DNA of 64,000 bases. Source: Nocardia yamanashiensis NBRC 100130 (GTDB lineage: Bacteria; Actinomycetota; Actinomycetes; Mycobacteriales; Mycobacteriaceae). The stretch is taken from the NCBI RefSeq assembly GCF_001613325.1, contig NZ_BDCD01000038.1, positions 1 through 64,000 on the forward strand, written 5' to 3'. Shown in pieces: positions 1 through 7,923 of the stretch (within the stretch, counting starts at the first letter, position 1; every line of letters starts with the position of its first letter). The notes beneath the pieces are model-generated. The model searched no databases. It saw only the letters and a list, made by a program, of their open reading frames with translations, and had not been told where the DNA came from. The position numbers and the translations under genes were made by a program.

Positions 1-765
1 GACCGCGCACCCGATCGCGCCACCGATCAGCGCACCCGGGACGGCCATCGCACCGGCAGTGGGGATTCCGCCGATCAACCCGCCCGCGACCGCGCCCACG
101 ATCGCCCCGACACCGCACCCGCCGACCGCGCCGACCGGGGCCGCGGCCAGGGCCGCGACCGGGGCACCGATCGCCGCACCACCGAGTGCTCCGGCTGCGA
201 CGCGGTCGGATTCGGCCTGCGGTAGTCCGGCGGCGTCTCCGGCGGCCGCGATGTTCCATTCGGCCAAATCGACATACGCCTGCACCTTGTCGCGCGAGCG
301 CACATCCACCACCTCGGGCAACATGACCTGTCCGTTGCCCAGGCGCAGGGCGTGCGGGTCACGCGGCGGCACCGCCGGGACGTCGAGTGCCGGTTCGGTG
401 TCGGTCTCGGTGACCTGTTCGGGTTCGCTGGACCAGTTCTGCGTCCAGGTCTGGATCTGCGGCTGGGTTTGGGGCTGGGTCTGCTGCTGTTGCGGGCGCG
501 GCCGCCACTGCGGAACCGGCATCACCTGCTCGGGCTCGGGAACCCAATCCGCGAGCTGGGTAGTCGAGGGCGCCGACTGCGGCACCACGGGAGAGACCGG
601 GGCGGCCTGCGGTGCGGCACTGGCACCGGGCTGCCCCGCTCCGGGGGCGGCCATGCCGGGCTGTCCGGGGGCGGCGTGTGCTGCTCCGGCAGCCAGCGCG
701 AGCAGTGCCGGCCACGCCCCGATCGCCATCCATACCTTGCGGGTACGGGAAGGGTTGCTGCTCAT
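1..765 (-). CDS. Glycine-zipper envelope protein, 3' end outside the window
   Basis: Reading down from ATG at 765 the frame stays open to the window edge (255 codons). Residues 1-30 form a signal peptide: basic start, hydrophobic stretch, then an Ala-x-Ala site near residue 30. A Pro/Gln-rich linker follows (roughly 35-110), then a short conserved segment with LRLGNGQVMLPEVVDVRSRD. The C-terminal part is a long Gly/Ala run with repeated GxxxG spacing (GALGGAAIGAP, GAIVGAVAGGLIGG), a glycine zipper expected to insert in or associate with membrane. Proteins of this build are annotated 'insoluble domain protein' in Nocardia and Rhodococcus (from memory). The start overlaps the stop of the 52-aa gene upstream by ATGA, so it is probably translationally coupled. 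Function is unknown. Confidence 0.8.
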   Translation of the reverse strand, partial: MSSNPSRTRKVWMAIGAWPALLALAAGAAHAAPGQPGMAAPGAGQPGASAAPQAAPVSPVVPQSAPSTTQLADWVPEPEQVMPVPQWRPRPQQQQTQPQTQPQIQTWTQNWSSEPEQVTETDTEPALDVPAVPPRDPHALRLGNGQVMLPEVVDVRSRDKVQAYVDLAEWNIAAAGDAAGLPQAESDRVAAGALGGAAIGAPVAALAAAPVGAVGGCGVGAIVGAVAGGLIGGIPTAGAMAVPGALIGGAIGCAV

Positions 766-920
766 CGGATTTCCGTCCTCTCGGTCCACGCGACCAGCGG
801 CCGCGACAGGGTGTGCACGGGCTGAACATGGGTGGCGCCGTAGCGCCACAGCAGGCGCGCGGCCCACCGGTCTTCGGCATCGAGCACCGCCAGCAGCCGA
901 ACCACCGCCGGCGCGTTCAT
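762..920 (-). CDS. Small 52-aa hypothetical protein
   Basis: A 52-aa ORF starting MNAPAVVRLLAVLDAEDRWA. The ATG (920-918) overlaps the stop of the upstream gene as ATGA, and its own stop overlaps the next ATG as ATGA, so it is linked on both sides by the usual translational-coupling arrangement. That is the main evidence that it is real. A longer frame upstream to 1019 exists but would overlap the preceding gene by about 100 bp. The sequence is basic with alternating Leu/Ala/Arg and no signal peptide or known motif. It may be a small partner of the glycine-zipper protein; that is inference. Confidence 0.6.
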   Translation of the reverse strand: MNAPAVVRLLAVLDAEDRWAARLLWRYGATHVQPVHTLSRPLVAWTERTEIR

Positions 921-1603
921 CGCCGCACCGCCGATCGAGAGACAGGCCGGGGTGTTGGTGCCGCAAGACATTGCGTGATCGGCGACAGCGCGCCGACGAG
1001 CAGAACCGCGCGCACCCACAACGCCAGGTCGGCAGCGGCCAGAGCGAGAGCGCGGCGGATCAGAGTCTTGGTGTGATGCACAGGAATTCGCGTGGCCGGT
1101 CGCACCAGGAAGGGAGCCGAGGTGTTGTTCTCCCCGATGCGAACCGGCCGACGCCCCCGTACCCGCGAGCAGTCAGCGAGCCGGGTGACCAGGACATGCC
1201 ACGACAGCGGGCAAACCCACCCCGACCCGAAACGGGTTGTGTGTGAGGGGGTTTCTTCCGCGCGGTGCCCATGAGGGTGCGTCGCGTCCTGGACGATTTC
1301 ATGTAGTGCGCGGCCGGCGCCGTAAGCGTCGATGACGGCCGCGCTGGTCAGATGCTCACGCCCGGCATCGAGGGCGTGCATCGCCTCCCTGTCCAGGAGG
1401 TCGTCGAGCTGGCGTGTCAGCGCAGCGATTTCGGCATCCTGAGCCGCGATTTCGGCGGCCTGAGCCGCGAGGCGAGTGCGTAGCCGGGCCACCTCGCCCG
1501 TGAGCGAGCAAGCGCGAAGTGGCCCGGCACCAGCGACTCTCACCGCGCAGGATGGGCGAGAGCGACCTGTGACAGGGATGCGAGCAGAGACAGAGGTAGT
1601 CAT
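917..1603 (-). CDS. Coiled-coil hypothetical protein, first gene of a three-gene operon
   Basis: 228-aa frame. ATG at 1603 is preceded by GAAGGA at suitable spacing. Residues 35-75 form a short coiled coil (EVARLRTRLAAQAAEIAAQD and continuing), followed by an Ala/His-rich helix around 80-110. The C-terminal 60 residues include a hydrophobic segment (LALAAADLALWVRAVLLVGA, about 185-205) that could span or touch the membrane. The middle is Arg/His-rich. I recognise no family. It is followed by two genes with ATGA overlaps, so the three are co-translated. The promoter probably lies in 1604-1855, which holds a perfect inverted repeat at 1760-1778. Confidence 0.55.
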   Translation of the reverse strand: MTTSVSARIPVTGRSRPSCAVRVAGAGPLRACSLTGEVARLRTRLAAQAAEIAAQDAEIAALTRQLDDLLDREAMHALDAGREHLTSAAVIDAYGAGRALHEIVQDATHPHGHRAEETPSHTTRFGSGWVCPLSWHVLVTRLADCSRVRGRRPVRIGENNTSAPFLVRPATRIPVHHTKTLIRRALALAAADLALWVRAVLLVGALSPITQCLAAPTPRPVSRSAVRR

Positions 1604-1759
1604 GGCAGGTTCCTTCGGGTGTGCGCCCGGGTGGCCACGACAGCACCAGGGGATGCTTCGCGAACGCCGAAGGGGCGCAATGAAATAGGGGGGTGAAGGA
1701 AAACGCGCTGATCAGAAGGTGATCAGTCACGCCATCAGAGCTGCCATCACAGTCTCTGG

Positions 1760-1778
1760 GTTGTTCGCTTCGAACAAC
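1760..1778. promoter_or_regulatory. Inverted repeat upstream of the 228-aa gene operon
   Basis: GTTGTTCG (1760-1767), 3-nt spacer, CGAACAAC (1771-1778): perfect 8-bp arms about 160 bp upstream of the ATG at 1603. This is a candidate operator. No regulator gene is adjacent, so any assignment would be a guess. Confidence 0.35.
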
Positions 1779-1855
1779 AATCCCGATTGCTCGAGGGTTG
1801 CTCTGTGCGAGTGAGCTCAGAGTATGCCCGGAAAGTGATCCGCGCAACACCCCGC

Positions 1856-3218
1856 GTTGACTCATTACAAATGCCCGCGTAAACCGGGTCGTTGCCTCAT
1901 CGGGAAATGCCCGCTTTCCGGCGTGTCTGCGCAGGTGGGTGACGGTGTGATTGCTTGCCGGAAGGATGGCTGGGCTGACGATGGGACAGCGAAAAGCGGT
2001 CACGAAGGCGATGGCGGCGCGGTATCGGTCGGCGTCGAGGTCGGGCAAGGCCGCGATGTTGACCGAGTTGTGCCTTTTGACGGGTTGGCATCGTGATCAT
2101 GCGCGCAAGCAGTTGCGGGCCGCGCTGGGGCCGAAACCTGTTGTGAAGAAGAGAGTTCCGCGGCCGGTGGTGTATTCCGAGGAGGTCGTGGCCGCGTTGC
2201 GGAAGGTGTGGGCGGTGCTGGACGCCCCGGCCGGCAAGCGGTTGGCGCCGTTCCTGCCCGAGGTGGTGGCCCGGTTGCGGGCCTGCGGGGAGCTCGATAT
2301 CGACGATGCGACCGCGGCGAGGTTGTCGGGCATGTCGGCGGCCACGATCGATCGCAGGCTTGCCGGTGAGCGGAAACGGTTGCAGCTCAGGGGCAGAACG
2401 CTGACCAAGCCGGGGTCGTTGTTGAAGTCGGCGATCCCGGTGCGGACCTGGGCGCAGTGGGACGAGGCGCAGGCGGGGTTCGTGGAGATCGACACCGTCG
2501 GTCACGAGGGCGGTGATCCGCGCGGGGAGCACTGCTACACGCTGACGGTGACCGACGTCGCGACCGGCTGGACCGAGCTGCGCGGGGTGCGCAACCGCGC
2601 GCAGAAGTGGGTTTTCGTTGCGCTGCAAGAGGTTCGGGAGGCGTTTCCGTTCCCGATCATCGGCATCGATTGCGACAACGGGGGCGATTTCATCAATCAC
2701 AATCTGTTGCGGTACTGCGAGGCCGAGCAGATCACCTTCACCCGGTCGCGGCCGGGAAACAGCAACGACGGCGCGCACGTGGAGGAGAAGAACTGGTCGG
2801 TGGTGCGCCGGACGGTGGGGTATTGGCGCTACGACACCGCACCGGAGTTGTTGTTGCTCAACGAGATCTACGCGAAGCTGCGTTTGCAGATCAATTTCTT
2901 CGCTCCGCACCAGAAGCTGGTGTTCAAGCAGCGCGCCGGGGCGAAGGTGGTCAAGCGCTACGACACCGCCGCGACCGCCTACCAGCGGGTCCTGGCCGAT
3001 CCGAGCGTGCCCGAGGCGGTCAAGGCGGGGTTGGCGAGTCAGTACGCGACGCTCAATCCGGCCCAGTTGCGGCGCGAGATCCTGGCGTTGTCGGGGCGGC
3101 TGCTGGAGCTGGTCAGGGACAAACCCCGTGCGCCGGGGCATCCGGCGGTCAGGTCCGCGCGGGCACAATCGGGTGAGGCAACGAATCCGCCCTCGCGGGC
3201 ATCTTGACATGAGGCAAC
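1856..3218. mobile_element. Insertion sequence with a DDE transposase
   Basis: About 1.36 kb enclosing one transposase gene. The left end has GTTGCCTCAT-6 nt-ATGCCCGC at 1891-1914 and a diverged copy at 1856-1879 (CTCAT..CAAATGCCCGCG). The right end has the same 24-bp unit inverted at 3195-3218, and a partial copy of its first nine bases at about 3174-3182. Repeated subterminal units of this sort are likely transposase-binding sites. I could not see a convincing target-site duplication, so the exact termini are approximate. Confidence 0.7.
1951..3207 (+). CDS. DDE transposase with integrase core (ISNCY/IS481-like)
   Basis: Up to 418 aa from TTG 1951; in-frame ATGs at 1966 and 1981 are more likely starts. 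The N-terminal 140 residues are helical and DNA-binding in character (TGWHRDHARKQLRAALG, then a second helix-turn-helix-like segment LSGMSAATIDRRLAGERKR). The integrase core follows, with acidic residues in the DDE pattern: D181 in VEIDTVGHEGG, D242 in IDCDNGGDFIN and E279 in HVEEKNW. Length and order fit intact transposases that cut and paste DNA between terminal inverted repeats. No frameshift or internal stop is present, so the element may still be active. Confidence 0.85.
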   Translation: MLAGRMAGLTMGQRKAVTKAMAARYRSASRSGKAAMLTELCLLTGWHRDHARKQLRAALGPKPVVKKRVPRPVVYSEEVVAALRKVWAVLDAPAGKRLAPFLPEVVARLRACGELDIDDATAARLSGMSAATIDRRLAGERKRLQLRGRTLTKPGSLLKSAIPVRTWAQWDEAQAGFVEIDTVGHEGGDPRGEHCYTLTVTDVATGWTELRGVRNRAQKWVFVALQEVREAFPFPIIGIDCDNGGDFINHNLLRYCEAEQITFTRSRPGNSNDGAHVEEKNWSVVRRTVGYWRYDTAPELLLLNEIYAKLRLQINFFAPHQKLVFKQRAGAKVVKRYDTAATAYQRVLADPSVPEAVKAGLASQYATLNPAQLRREILALSGRLLELVRDKPRAPGHPAVRSARAQSGEATNPPSRAS

Positions 3219-3557
3219 AGGCACCCTGGCGCGAAATCGGCGCGCACGCTGGGCAATCAGGGCGACACGCCGTCGATTCGCCCCTGAACAGCCCCTTTGC
3301 CCGTTTCCGCTGCCCGACCAGCGGATTCGGACCAACCGGATATTTGGCACGATTCGTCATCACGGAAATCGCTCTGATCAGCTACAACGCCCCAACAGGC
3401 GCTGTACGGTCTGCTTTATAGCGTCCCGCTATACCGCTTCGGGTCGGAGGAGCCGTCCACCCCGGGGCACCCCTACAACCGACACCCGGAAAGCAGGGAA
3501 ACCGAACGGTAACCAGCATCGGCCTATGGCCGATAACCAGCTGTTGGGAGGTTCACC
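3219..3557. other. Intergenic leader of the PAS-like gene with two inverted repeats
   Basis: No gene is supported here. It contains TATAGCG-TCC-CGCTATA at 3417-3433 and ATCGGCC-TAT-GGCCGAT at 3518-3534, both perfect 7-bp-arm palindromes. The second ends 23 nt upstream of the ATG at 3558 and just before the GGAGG ribosome-binding site. Either could be a repressor site; the second could also form an mRNA hairpin. Confidence 0.4.
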
Positions 3558-4694
3558 ATGGAGCCCGTCACCGCGCCCCGCAGCGACGACCCCGGCGACG
3601 ACCGCACCGCACAGACCAGCGCGACCTGGCCGTGGGTGGTCATCGAAACCCTCACCGAACCAGACGATTTCACCGTCGTGCTCGACGGCCCCGCCCCCAG
3701 AGCGTTCTCACGCCTCAACCGCGCCAGCATCTCCCGCAACTCCACCGCCGCCCGCATGCTCCCCGGGTTGGTTCGCGACGCCGCCGCCACCGGCCGCACC
3801 CGCGACCAGTACTTCCACCTCTCCGACGACCGGGTCCGGCGCATGATGGTCATCCCCGTCGCCGGCCCCACCGGCATCGTCCACGCCACCGCGGTCTGGG
3901 TCGGCGGTATCGAGGAACCCTTGCCACGGCTGCCGATCATCGGCGCGATCGAATGGACCATCCAGGGACTGGCCGTGGCCAACCCCGCCGGCCAATTCCT
4001 GCTCCGTGCACCTCAGGGCGACCTGCTCAGCGCGCACACCCTGCCCGAAATGCTCTCGGGCTTCGACGAATTCGAGGACAGGCCGGGGTTCCTGTCGCTG
4101 TTCAATCTGGGCGATCTCGACACCCCCGCCCAGCAATGGCACGGCACCGCCCGCCTGCGCTACGACGACGGCGGCGAACTGCACACCCTGTTCCTGGCCG
4201 CCCGCGCCGTCGGCCAGGGCACCGACCGCGTGGTGCGCGCGGTCGTCACCGACATCACCGGCAGCCAAACCCCCACCCGGCCCGACCTCACCTTGGCCGC
4301 GGTCCGGCATATGCCGATCACCCCCGGCCATGCCCTTGCCCTCGCCGACCTGAAAACGGGTTTCATTCACGAGTGGCTGACGTCGTCTCCGACCAGCCCG
4401 CTCACCGCGTGGCGGCACCACAATCCGGAGTTCGATCCGGTGTCCAAGCTGGAAGTCGTACAAGCGTGTTATGCGCTGGCCACCGGCACTACCGAGACCG
4501 TGACCCACCAGGTCACCATGCGGTTCTCCGAAGCCGACGACTGGATCCCGCTGCTGGCGAAATGGACGCTGATCTCCGGCGGGGACCGCCCCCAAGCGCT
4601 GATCGACATCACCCCGATGGCGCCGCTGCCCTCGCCGGCGGTCAGTGGCTGTCGCATGTGCGCGGACTTCGCCGCCCGCAACGCCACCACCTGA
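3558..4694 (+). CDS. PAS-like cytoplasmic regulator (DUF5593-type)
   Basis: 378 aa. ATG at 3558 follows GGAGG with good spacing. No signal peptide or membrane segment. A central domain (about 130-240) runs from IGAIEWTIQGLAVANP through RLRYDDGGELHTLFLAARAV to VVRAVVTDIT, the beta-rich layout of a PAS fold. The C-terminal part (about 265-360) ends with CRMC, a possible metal-binding pair, and FAARNATT. The overall layout matches the gene at 39316-40521, so the window has two remote paralogues. In mycobacteria such proteins carry PAS/GAF-like annotations (DUF5593, from memory). Expected role: ligand or redox sensing; the ligand is unknown. The last 28 bases of the gene recur at 7086-7113. Confidence 0.6.
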   Translation: MEPVTAPRSDDPGDDRTAQTSATWPWVVIETLTEPDDFTVVLDGPAPRAFSRLNRASISRNSTAARMLPGLVRDAAATGRTRDQYFHLSDDRVRRMMVIPVAGPTGIVHATAVWVGGIEEPLPRLPIIGAIEWTIQGLAVANPAGQFLLRAPQGDLLSAHTLPEMLSGFDEFEDRPGFLSLFNLGDLDTPAQQWHGTARLRYDDGGELHTLFLAARAVGQGTDRVVRAVVTDITGSQTPTRPDLTLAAVRHMPITPGHALALADLKTGFIHEWLTSSPTSPLTAWRHHNPEFDPVSKLEVVQACYALATGTTETVTHQVTMRFSEADDWIPLLAKWTLISGGDRPQALIDITPMAPLPSPAVSGCRMCADFAARNATT

Positions 4695-4695
4695 C
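4668..4695 (+). repeat. 28-bp direct repeat, left copy (att-like)
   Basis: TTCGCCGCCCGCAACGCC followed by ACCACCTGAC spans the stop codon of the PAS-like gene. The copy at 7086-7113 differs only at one base (A to G). Together they bracket the alpha/beta hydrolase and the degenerate recombinase. A repeat at a gene 3' end near a recombinase gene is the usual appearance of an integration site. Confidence 0.5.
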
Positions 4696-4727
4696 CGCCG
4701 GACGCGAACCCCTGGACGAGCGAGTCC

Positions 4728-5636
4728 TCACGCCTCCCGCGGAGAGGACTCGCTGCGGTGAGCCCACACCGACTCCAGCACCGCGGCCGCGTGGTCGACG
4801 AACAGCAAATGCCCTGCGCCTTCCACGATATGCAGCTCCGCGCCGGGAATCGTCGCGGCCAGACGCCGACCGTCACCGGTCGGCACGTTCATGTCATCGT
4901 CGCCGTGCCACACCGCCGTCGGCACCCGAATGTCCGCGGGATCGAAACCCCAGTCCCGCGCGAACAACCGCACCATATCCGCCGCGGTCCCCCGGGTGCC
5001 TGCTGCCATCGACGTGCGGATGTTCTCCCCGAGATCGGCCAGCAGCTGATCATCCCCGGCGATCCGCGCCTGATCGGTCGCCGACATCTGTTTGATCACC
5101 GCGGCCAGCCCTTTCGGCTTCGCCACCACCTGCTTGAGCCGCCACACCGCCGGCCGCGCCAGGAACGGCGACCGCCGCAACATCAACAACCCGCCCGCCT
5201 GCCGCTTCTCCCCCGGCTCCGGCGCGACGTCGGTGAACGGTGCCAGCGAGCTGACCAGCACGCACTTGCTCACCCGCTCCGGCAGCTGATGCGCACACGC
5301 CATCGCATACGGGCCACCTCCGGAAGCCCCCAGGACCGCGAACTCCTCCAGGCCGAGGTGATCGGCCACCGCGGCCGCAGTCGCGGCCCAATCGACCACT
5401 TGCCGCTGCTCGGCCATCCCCGACATGCCCATGCCCGGCCGGTCGACCGCGATGAAATGCAATCCAGCCTCCGCGGCCGGAACATGCGCGAAGGCAACAG
5501 CTTCCACATGGCAACCAGGCGAGCCGTGGAACGCCATCACCGGGTAGCCCTGCCGGTCACCACAGTGCATCCCGCCTACCGTCACACCGTCCAGGGACAA
5601 CGTCCACCGCGTCGGAGAAGTCATGCCAGCGACCAT
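4728..5636 (-). CDS. Alpha/beta hydrolase
   Basis: 302 aa from ATG 5636 (an alternative ATG lies four codons later at 5624). The oxyanion-hole HGSPG is near residue 37, the nucleophile elbow GASGG places Ser at about 105, the acid lies in VWHGDDDMNVP near 245, and the catalytic His is in GAGHLLF near 275. A helical cap segment lies between about 135 and 205. No signal peptide, so cytoplasmic. It resembles the generic alpha/beta hydrolases of actinobacteria that hydrolyse esters, epoxides or lactones; the substrate cannot be read from sequence. It converges with the PAS-like gene and lies inside the interval bounded by the 28-bp repeats. Confidence 0.85.
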   Translation of the reverse strand: MVAGMTSPTRWTLSLDGVTVGGMHCGDRQGYPVMAFHGSPGCHVEAVAFAHVPAAEAGLHFIAVDRPGMGMSGMAEQRQVVDWAATAAAVADHLGLEEFAVLGASGGGPYAMACAHQLPERVSKCVLVSSLAPFTDVAPEPGEKRQAGGLLMLRRSPFLARPAVWRLKQVVAKPKGLAAVIKQMSATDQARIAGDDQLLADLGENIRTSMAAGTRGTAADMVRLFARDWGFDPADIRVPTAVWHGDDDMNVPTGDGRRLAATIPGAELHIVEGAGHLLFVDHAAAVLESVWAHRSESSPREA

Positions 5637-5775
5637 ACGAGCCAGCGAATATCCAGCGCACCGAAACGCCGACGCTGTACCGAATCGCCCGCCAATCTGT
5701 CCGAGATGTCAGATTTGCCAGCGCAATTCGCCCCAACGAGTAGGACCTGCGACGACACGGGCGGTCCGTGCTGGT

Positions 5776-5821
5776 GAGTCGGTTGCGACACCAACCGACT
5801 CGGACGGACGCGTCCGTCCGA
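5776..5821. promoter_or_regulatory. Two overlapping perfect palindromes (TetR-like operators)
   Basis: The 26-bp element at 5776-5801 has 10-bp arms. The 22-bp fully symmetric element at 5800-5821 begins where the first ends. Their position between divergent genes suggests control of the hydrolase (start 5636), the recombinase-like gene (start 6000), or both. Confidence 0.45.
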
Positions 5822-5884
5822 TATCGGTGTGACCGCGCACTGCGGATTTGGACGGCACGGGCCGAATCACACTCCGACACAACT

Positions 5885-5927
5885 CGATTAGAAGCAGCAT
5901 GGCGCGCGCCTTCGTTGCTTCTAATCG
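5885..5927. repeat. 12-bp arms around a 19-bp spacer, recombination-site-like
   Basis: CGATTAGAAGCA at 5885-5896 and its exact reverse complement at 5916-5927. The spacer contains a further palindrome, GGCGCGCGCC. Arms of this length are typical of tyrosine recombinase core sites, although known spacers are 6-8 bp, so a regulatory or hairpin role is equally possible. Confidence 0.4.
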
Positions 5928-5999
5928 GCGCACGGGTGTCGAAGTTGTCGGTACCTGCTGCGATCCTCGACTACACCAACAAGCCCGGAGGAGGACGCT

Positions 6000-6965
6000 G
6001 TGGCCGCAACAGCGAGCGCTGGGCCGGACCCGGCACCAGAAGGAGTGGCCGACGGCCGCTTCGCGCTGTGGCTCGCCGCCGTGGCCGGGCTCTCGCGCCG
6101 CACCCAGCAGAGCTACAGCGAGCAAGCCCAGTACTACCTGAACTGGCTCGACCGCCCAGCCCAGCAGGCCGCCCACCCGGCCGCACTCACCCGCGCCGAG
6201 GCCCGTGACGAGGCGATCACCGCCTATTGCACCGACCTACTCGCTGACGGGTTCGCCACCGCCTCGGTCAACCTCGCCCGCGCCGCCGTGCACGCCTTCT
6301 ACCGCTGGCTCGGCCTGCCCGCCGACGACATCGCCACCGTCAGCATCGACCGCGTCGTGCATCCACCCCTCACCCTGGCCGAACGCGCCGGCATCCTGAC
6401 CGAAGCCGAAAGCCGCGGTCCCCGCGACCACGCGATCACCGTGCTCCCGCTCTTCACCGGCCTGCGCAAATCCGAACTCGCCGATCTCGACACCGACGAC
6501 CTCGAGATCACCGCCCGCCAGGGCCGCATCCGCTGCCCCGGCCCCGATGGACAACCCTGCTTCCTGCCCTTCGACGCGCGCCTGGGCACCGTGCTGCTCA
6601 CCTGGCTCAACCACCGCCGCCAGCTCCTCGGCACATCGCTGGGCCCACTGTTCGTCTCCCTCGACCGCCCCCACACCCGGCTCTCACCCCGCAGCATCGA
6701 CGCCGTCATCCGCGCGGCCGGCCGCGCCGCCGGAATCGAAGTCTCCCCCGGCGTACTGCGCAACACCTGCCAAGCCTGGCTACAGCAATCGGGCTACGAC
6801 AACGCCACCGTCGCAGCCTTCATGCGCCAAGCCCGTTCCGACCCAGCCCGCGTACGCGCCTTCCAAGCCGCCACCGACCTCACACCACCCACCGACCGAT
6901 CAACCCCGCTGCTGCGACCACCGCAGATCGGCCCGGAGTCTGCACAGCTGCCCCTCGACTTCTGA
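6000..6965 (+). CDS. Tyrosine recombinase-like protein lacking catalytic residues
   Basis: 321 aa from GTG 6000, preceded by GGAGGAGG. Residues 20-110 form a SAM-like core-binding domain (LSRRTQQSYSEQAQYYLNWL). The catalytic domain is recognisable: the first Arg is kept in TGLRKSEL (R156). The usual PHxLRHT box reads SPGVLRNTC, so the His of HxxR is Gly251 and the next His is Asn255; only R254 remains. The nucleophile region reads DPARVRAFQA, so the expected Tyr is Phe288 and no Tyr follows. The family cleaves and joins DNA through that Tyr, so this protein is expected to bind DNA but not to recombine it. It sits next to the 5885-5927 palindrome. Confidence 0.7.
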   Translation: MAATASAGPDPAPEGVADGRFALWLAAVAGLSRRTQQSYSEQAQYYLNWLDRPAQQAAHPAALTRAEARDEAITAYCTDLLADGFATASVNLARAAVHAFYRWLGLPADDIATVSIDRVVHPPLTLAERAGILTEAESRGPRDHAITVLPLFTGLRKSELADLDTDDLEITARQGRIRCPGPDGQPCFLPFDARLGTVLLTWLNHRRQLLGTSLGPLFVSLDRPHTRLSPRSIDAVIRAAGRAAGIEVSPGVLRNTCQAWLQQSGYDNATVAAFMRQARSDPARVRAFQAATDLTPPTDRSTPLLRPPQIGPESAQLPLDF

Positions 6966-7085
6966 CCGGGTCAGCGACCATTGCCGCGATCGCGTCCCAG
7001 ATCGGGATCCGGTGCCCGATAAGCGGTCTTGCTCTCGCCGGTGACTGAGGTCGGACCGGACGCACGTCATCGCCCTGCGTCCTGT

Positions 7086-7113
7086 TTCGCCGCCCGCAAC
7101 GCCGCCACCTGAC
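7086..7113 (+). repeat. 28-bp direct repeat, right copy (att-like)
   Basis: Identical to 4668-4695 at 27 of 28 positions, including the stop codon context of the PAS-like gene. Upstream bases do not match the PAS gene, so this is a short scar rather than a whole second gene copy. The rest of 6966-7254 shows nothing else. Confidence 0.5.
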
Positions 7114-7254
7114 TACCGGCCACCTGCTTGCAGGGGAGAACGCTCGCCCCTCCTTCAGGGAAGATTCGAATGTGCGGCCGCAGACCCTGTCCACACGTAA
7201 CCCCTGATCTCACCATCCCCCACGCCCGCGTTCGCCCAGCCGGACAACCCGAAA

Positions 7255-7923
7255 TCAGCGCCGGGGATGGCGCGCAGTAAATAGCGTGACGTCGCCGATA
7301 TCAACCAACTCGACAGCACCGAATGCCTCCTTCAGCGCCGATTCCAGTCCGGCATGATCATCGGCACGGTTGTTGAACGCCCCGACCCGGCTGTAGGTCG
7401 CGGTCAACGCCCGGCCGAACAGTGTGGCCGGACGCTGATTGAGAATGGTCGAACCGAACAGCACGCCGTCCTCCGCGAGCACGGCCGCCAGATGGCTGAA
7501 CGCCACGCCCTTCTCCGCGAAAGACCCCGGCAGGCAGTGCAATACGAAATTGATGCCAATCGAGTCGTAACCGTCGCATGCCTCCGCTGGAACTGGCTCA
7601 AGCGCACTACCAGCCACGGCCTGAATCCGTCCAACTGTGCCCTGCAACCGCCGGCGGGTGTGCTTCATCGGGATCGGATTCAGATCCAGCAGCGTGACTG
7701 TGCAATCCGCGGGTAGCCGAGCATTCACCAGATACCAGCCCGACCCTGGGCCGACCTCGAGATGCCGGGCACCGGCGAACTTTCGGTACGGCGCGAGCAT
7801 CCGTTCCGCTGGGCAACGCCATGCGAACCGATCGCTGAGTTTGATGACCCACACGTCGTAAACCGCAAGGAACACCGGCGTATACGGTTCCGCAGCAAGC
7901 TGGGCTCTGTCCTTCTCGGCCAT
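7255..7923 (-). CDS. Class I SAM-dependent methyltransferase
   Basis: 222 aa from ATG 7923 (an in-frame ATG at 7968 would add 15 residues). Motif I is HLEVGPGSGWYL. The acidic residue binding the ribose is in VTLLDLNPIPM, and motif IV lies in GYDSIGINFVLHCLPG. N-terminal residues include an aromatic-rich segment (YTPVFLAVYDVWVIKLSDRF) seen in small-molecule methyltransferases of the Methyltransf_11/12 type. No membrane segment. The acceptor is unknown. It is monocistronic, divergent from the toxin-antitoxin-like pair, and the gap between them holds GTTCCGAT-7-ATCGGAAC at 7997-8019. Confidence 0.75.
   Translation of the reverse strand: MAEKDRAQLAAEPYTPVFLAVYDVWVIKLSDRFAWRCPAERMLAPYRKFAGARHLEVGPGSGWYLVNARLPADCTVTLLDLNPIPMKHTRRRLQGTVGRIQAVAGSALEPVPAEACDGYDSIGINFVLHCLPGSFAEKGVAFSHLAAVLAEDGVLFGSTILNQRPATLFGRALTATYSRVGAFNNRADDHAGLESALKEAFGAVELVDIGDVTLFTARHPRR

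Larger units (their letters stand above)
5637..5999. other. Intergenic region with three strong palindromes
   Basis: Between the divergent hydrolase and recombinase-like genes. It holds GAGTCGGTTG-6-CAACCGACTC (5776-5801), overlapping a 22-bp perfect palindrome centred on CGGACGGACGCGTCCGTCCG (5800-5821), then CGATTAGAAGCA-19-TGCTTCTAATCG (5885-5927). The first two look like TetR-family operators although no TetR gene is nearby. The last has the arm-spacer-arm form of a recombinase site and ends 73 bp before the recombinase-like gene. A protein reading of 5557-5880 on the minus strand has no support. Confidence 0.5.

Noticed and set aside
59..1246. Long plus-strand frame
   Set aside because: Antisense of the signal-peptide/glycine-zipper gene and its two coupled partners; Cys/Gly-rich composition is typical of a shadow.
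1356..2048. 230-aa minus-strand frame upstream of the first operon
   Set aside because: Overlaps the 228-aa gene in another frame and the IS end; no domain or start signal.
1897..3363. 488-aa minus-strand frame
   Set aside because: Antisense of the transposase; Arg/Pro/His-rich shadow composition.
3632..5095. 487-aa plus-strand frame
   Set aside because: Out-of-frame shadow of the PAS-like gene running into the antisense of the hydrolase.
5885..5927. Factor-independent terminator
   Set aside because: Both flanking genes diverge from this region, so no transcript would end here.
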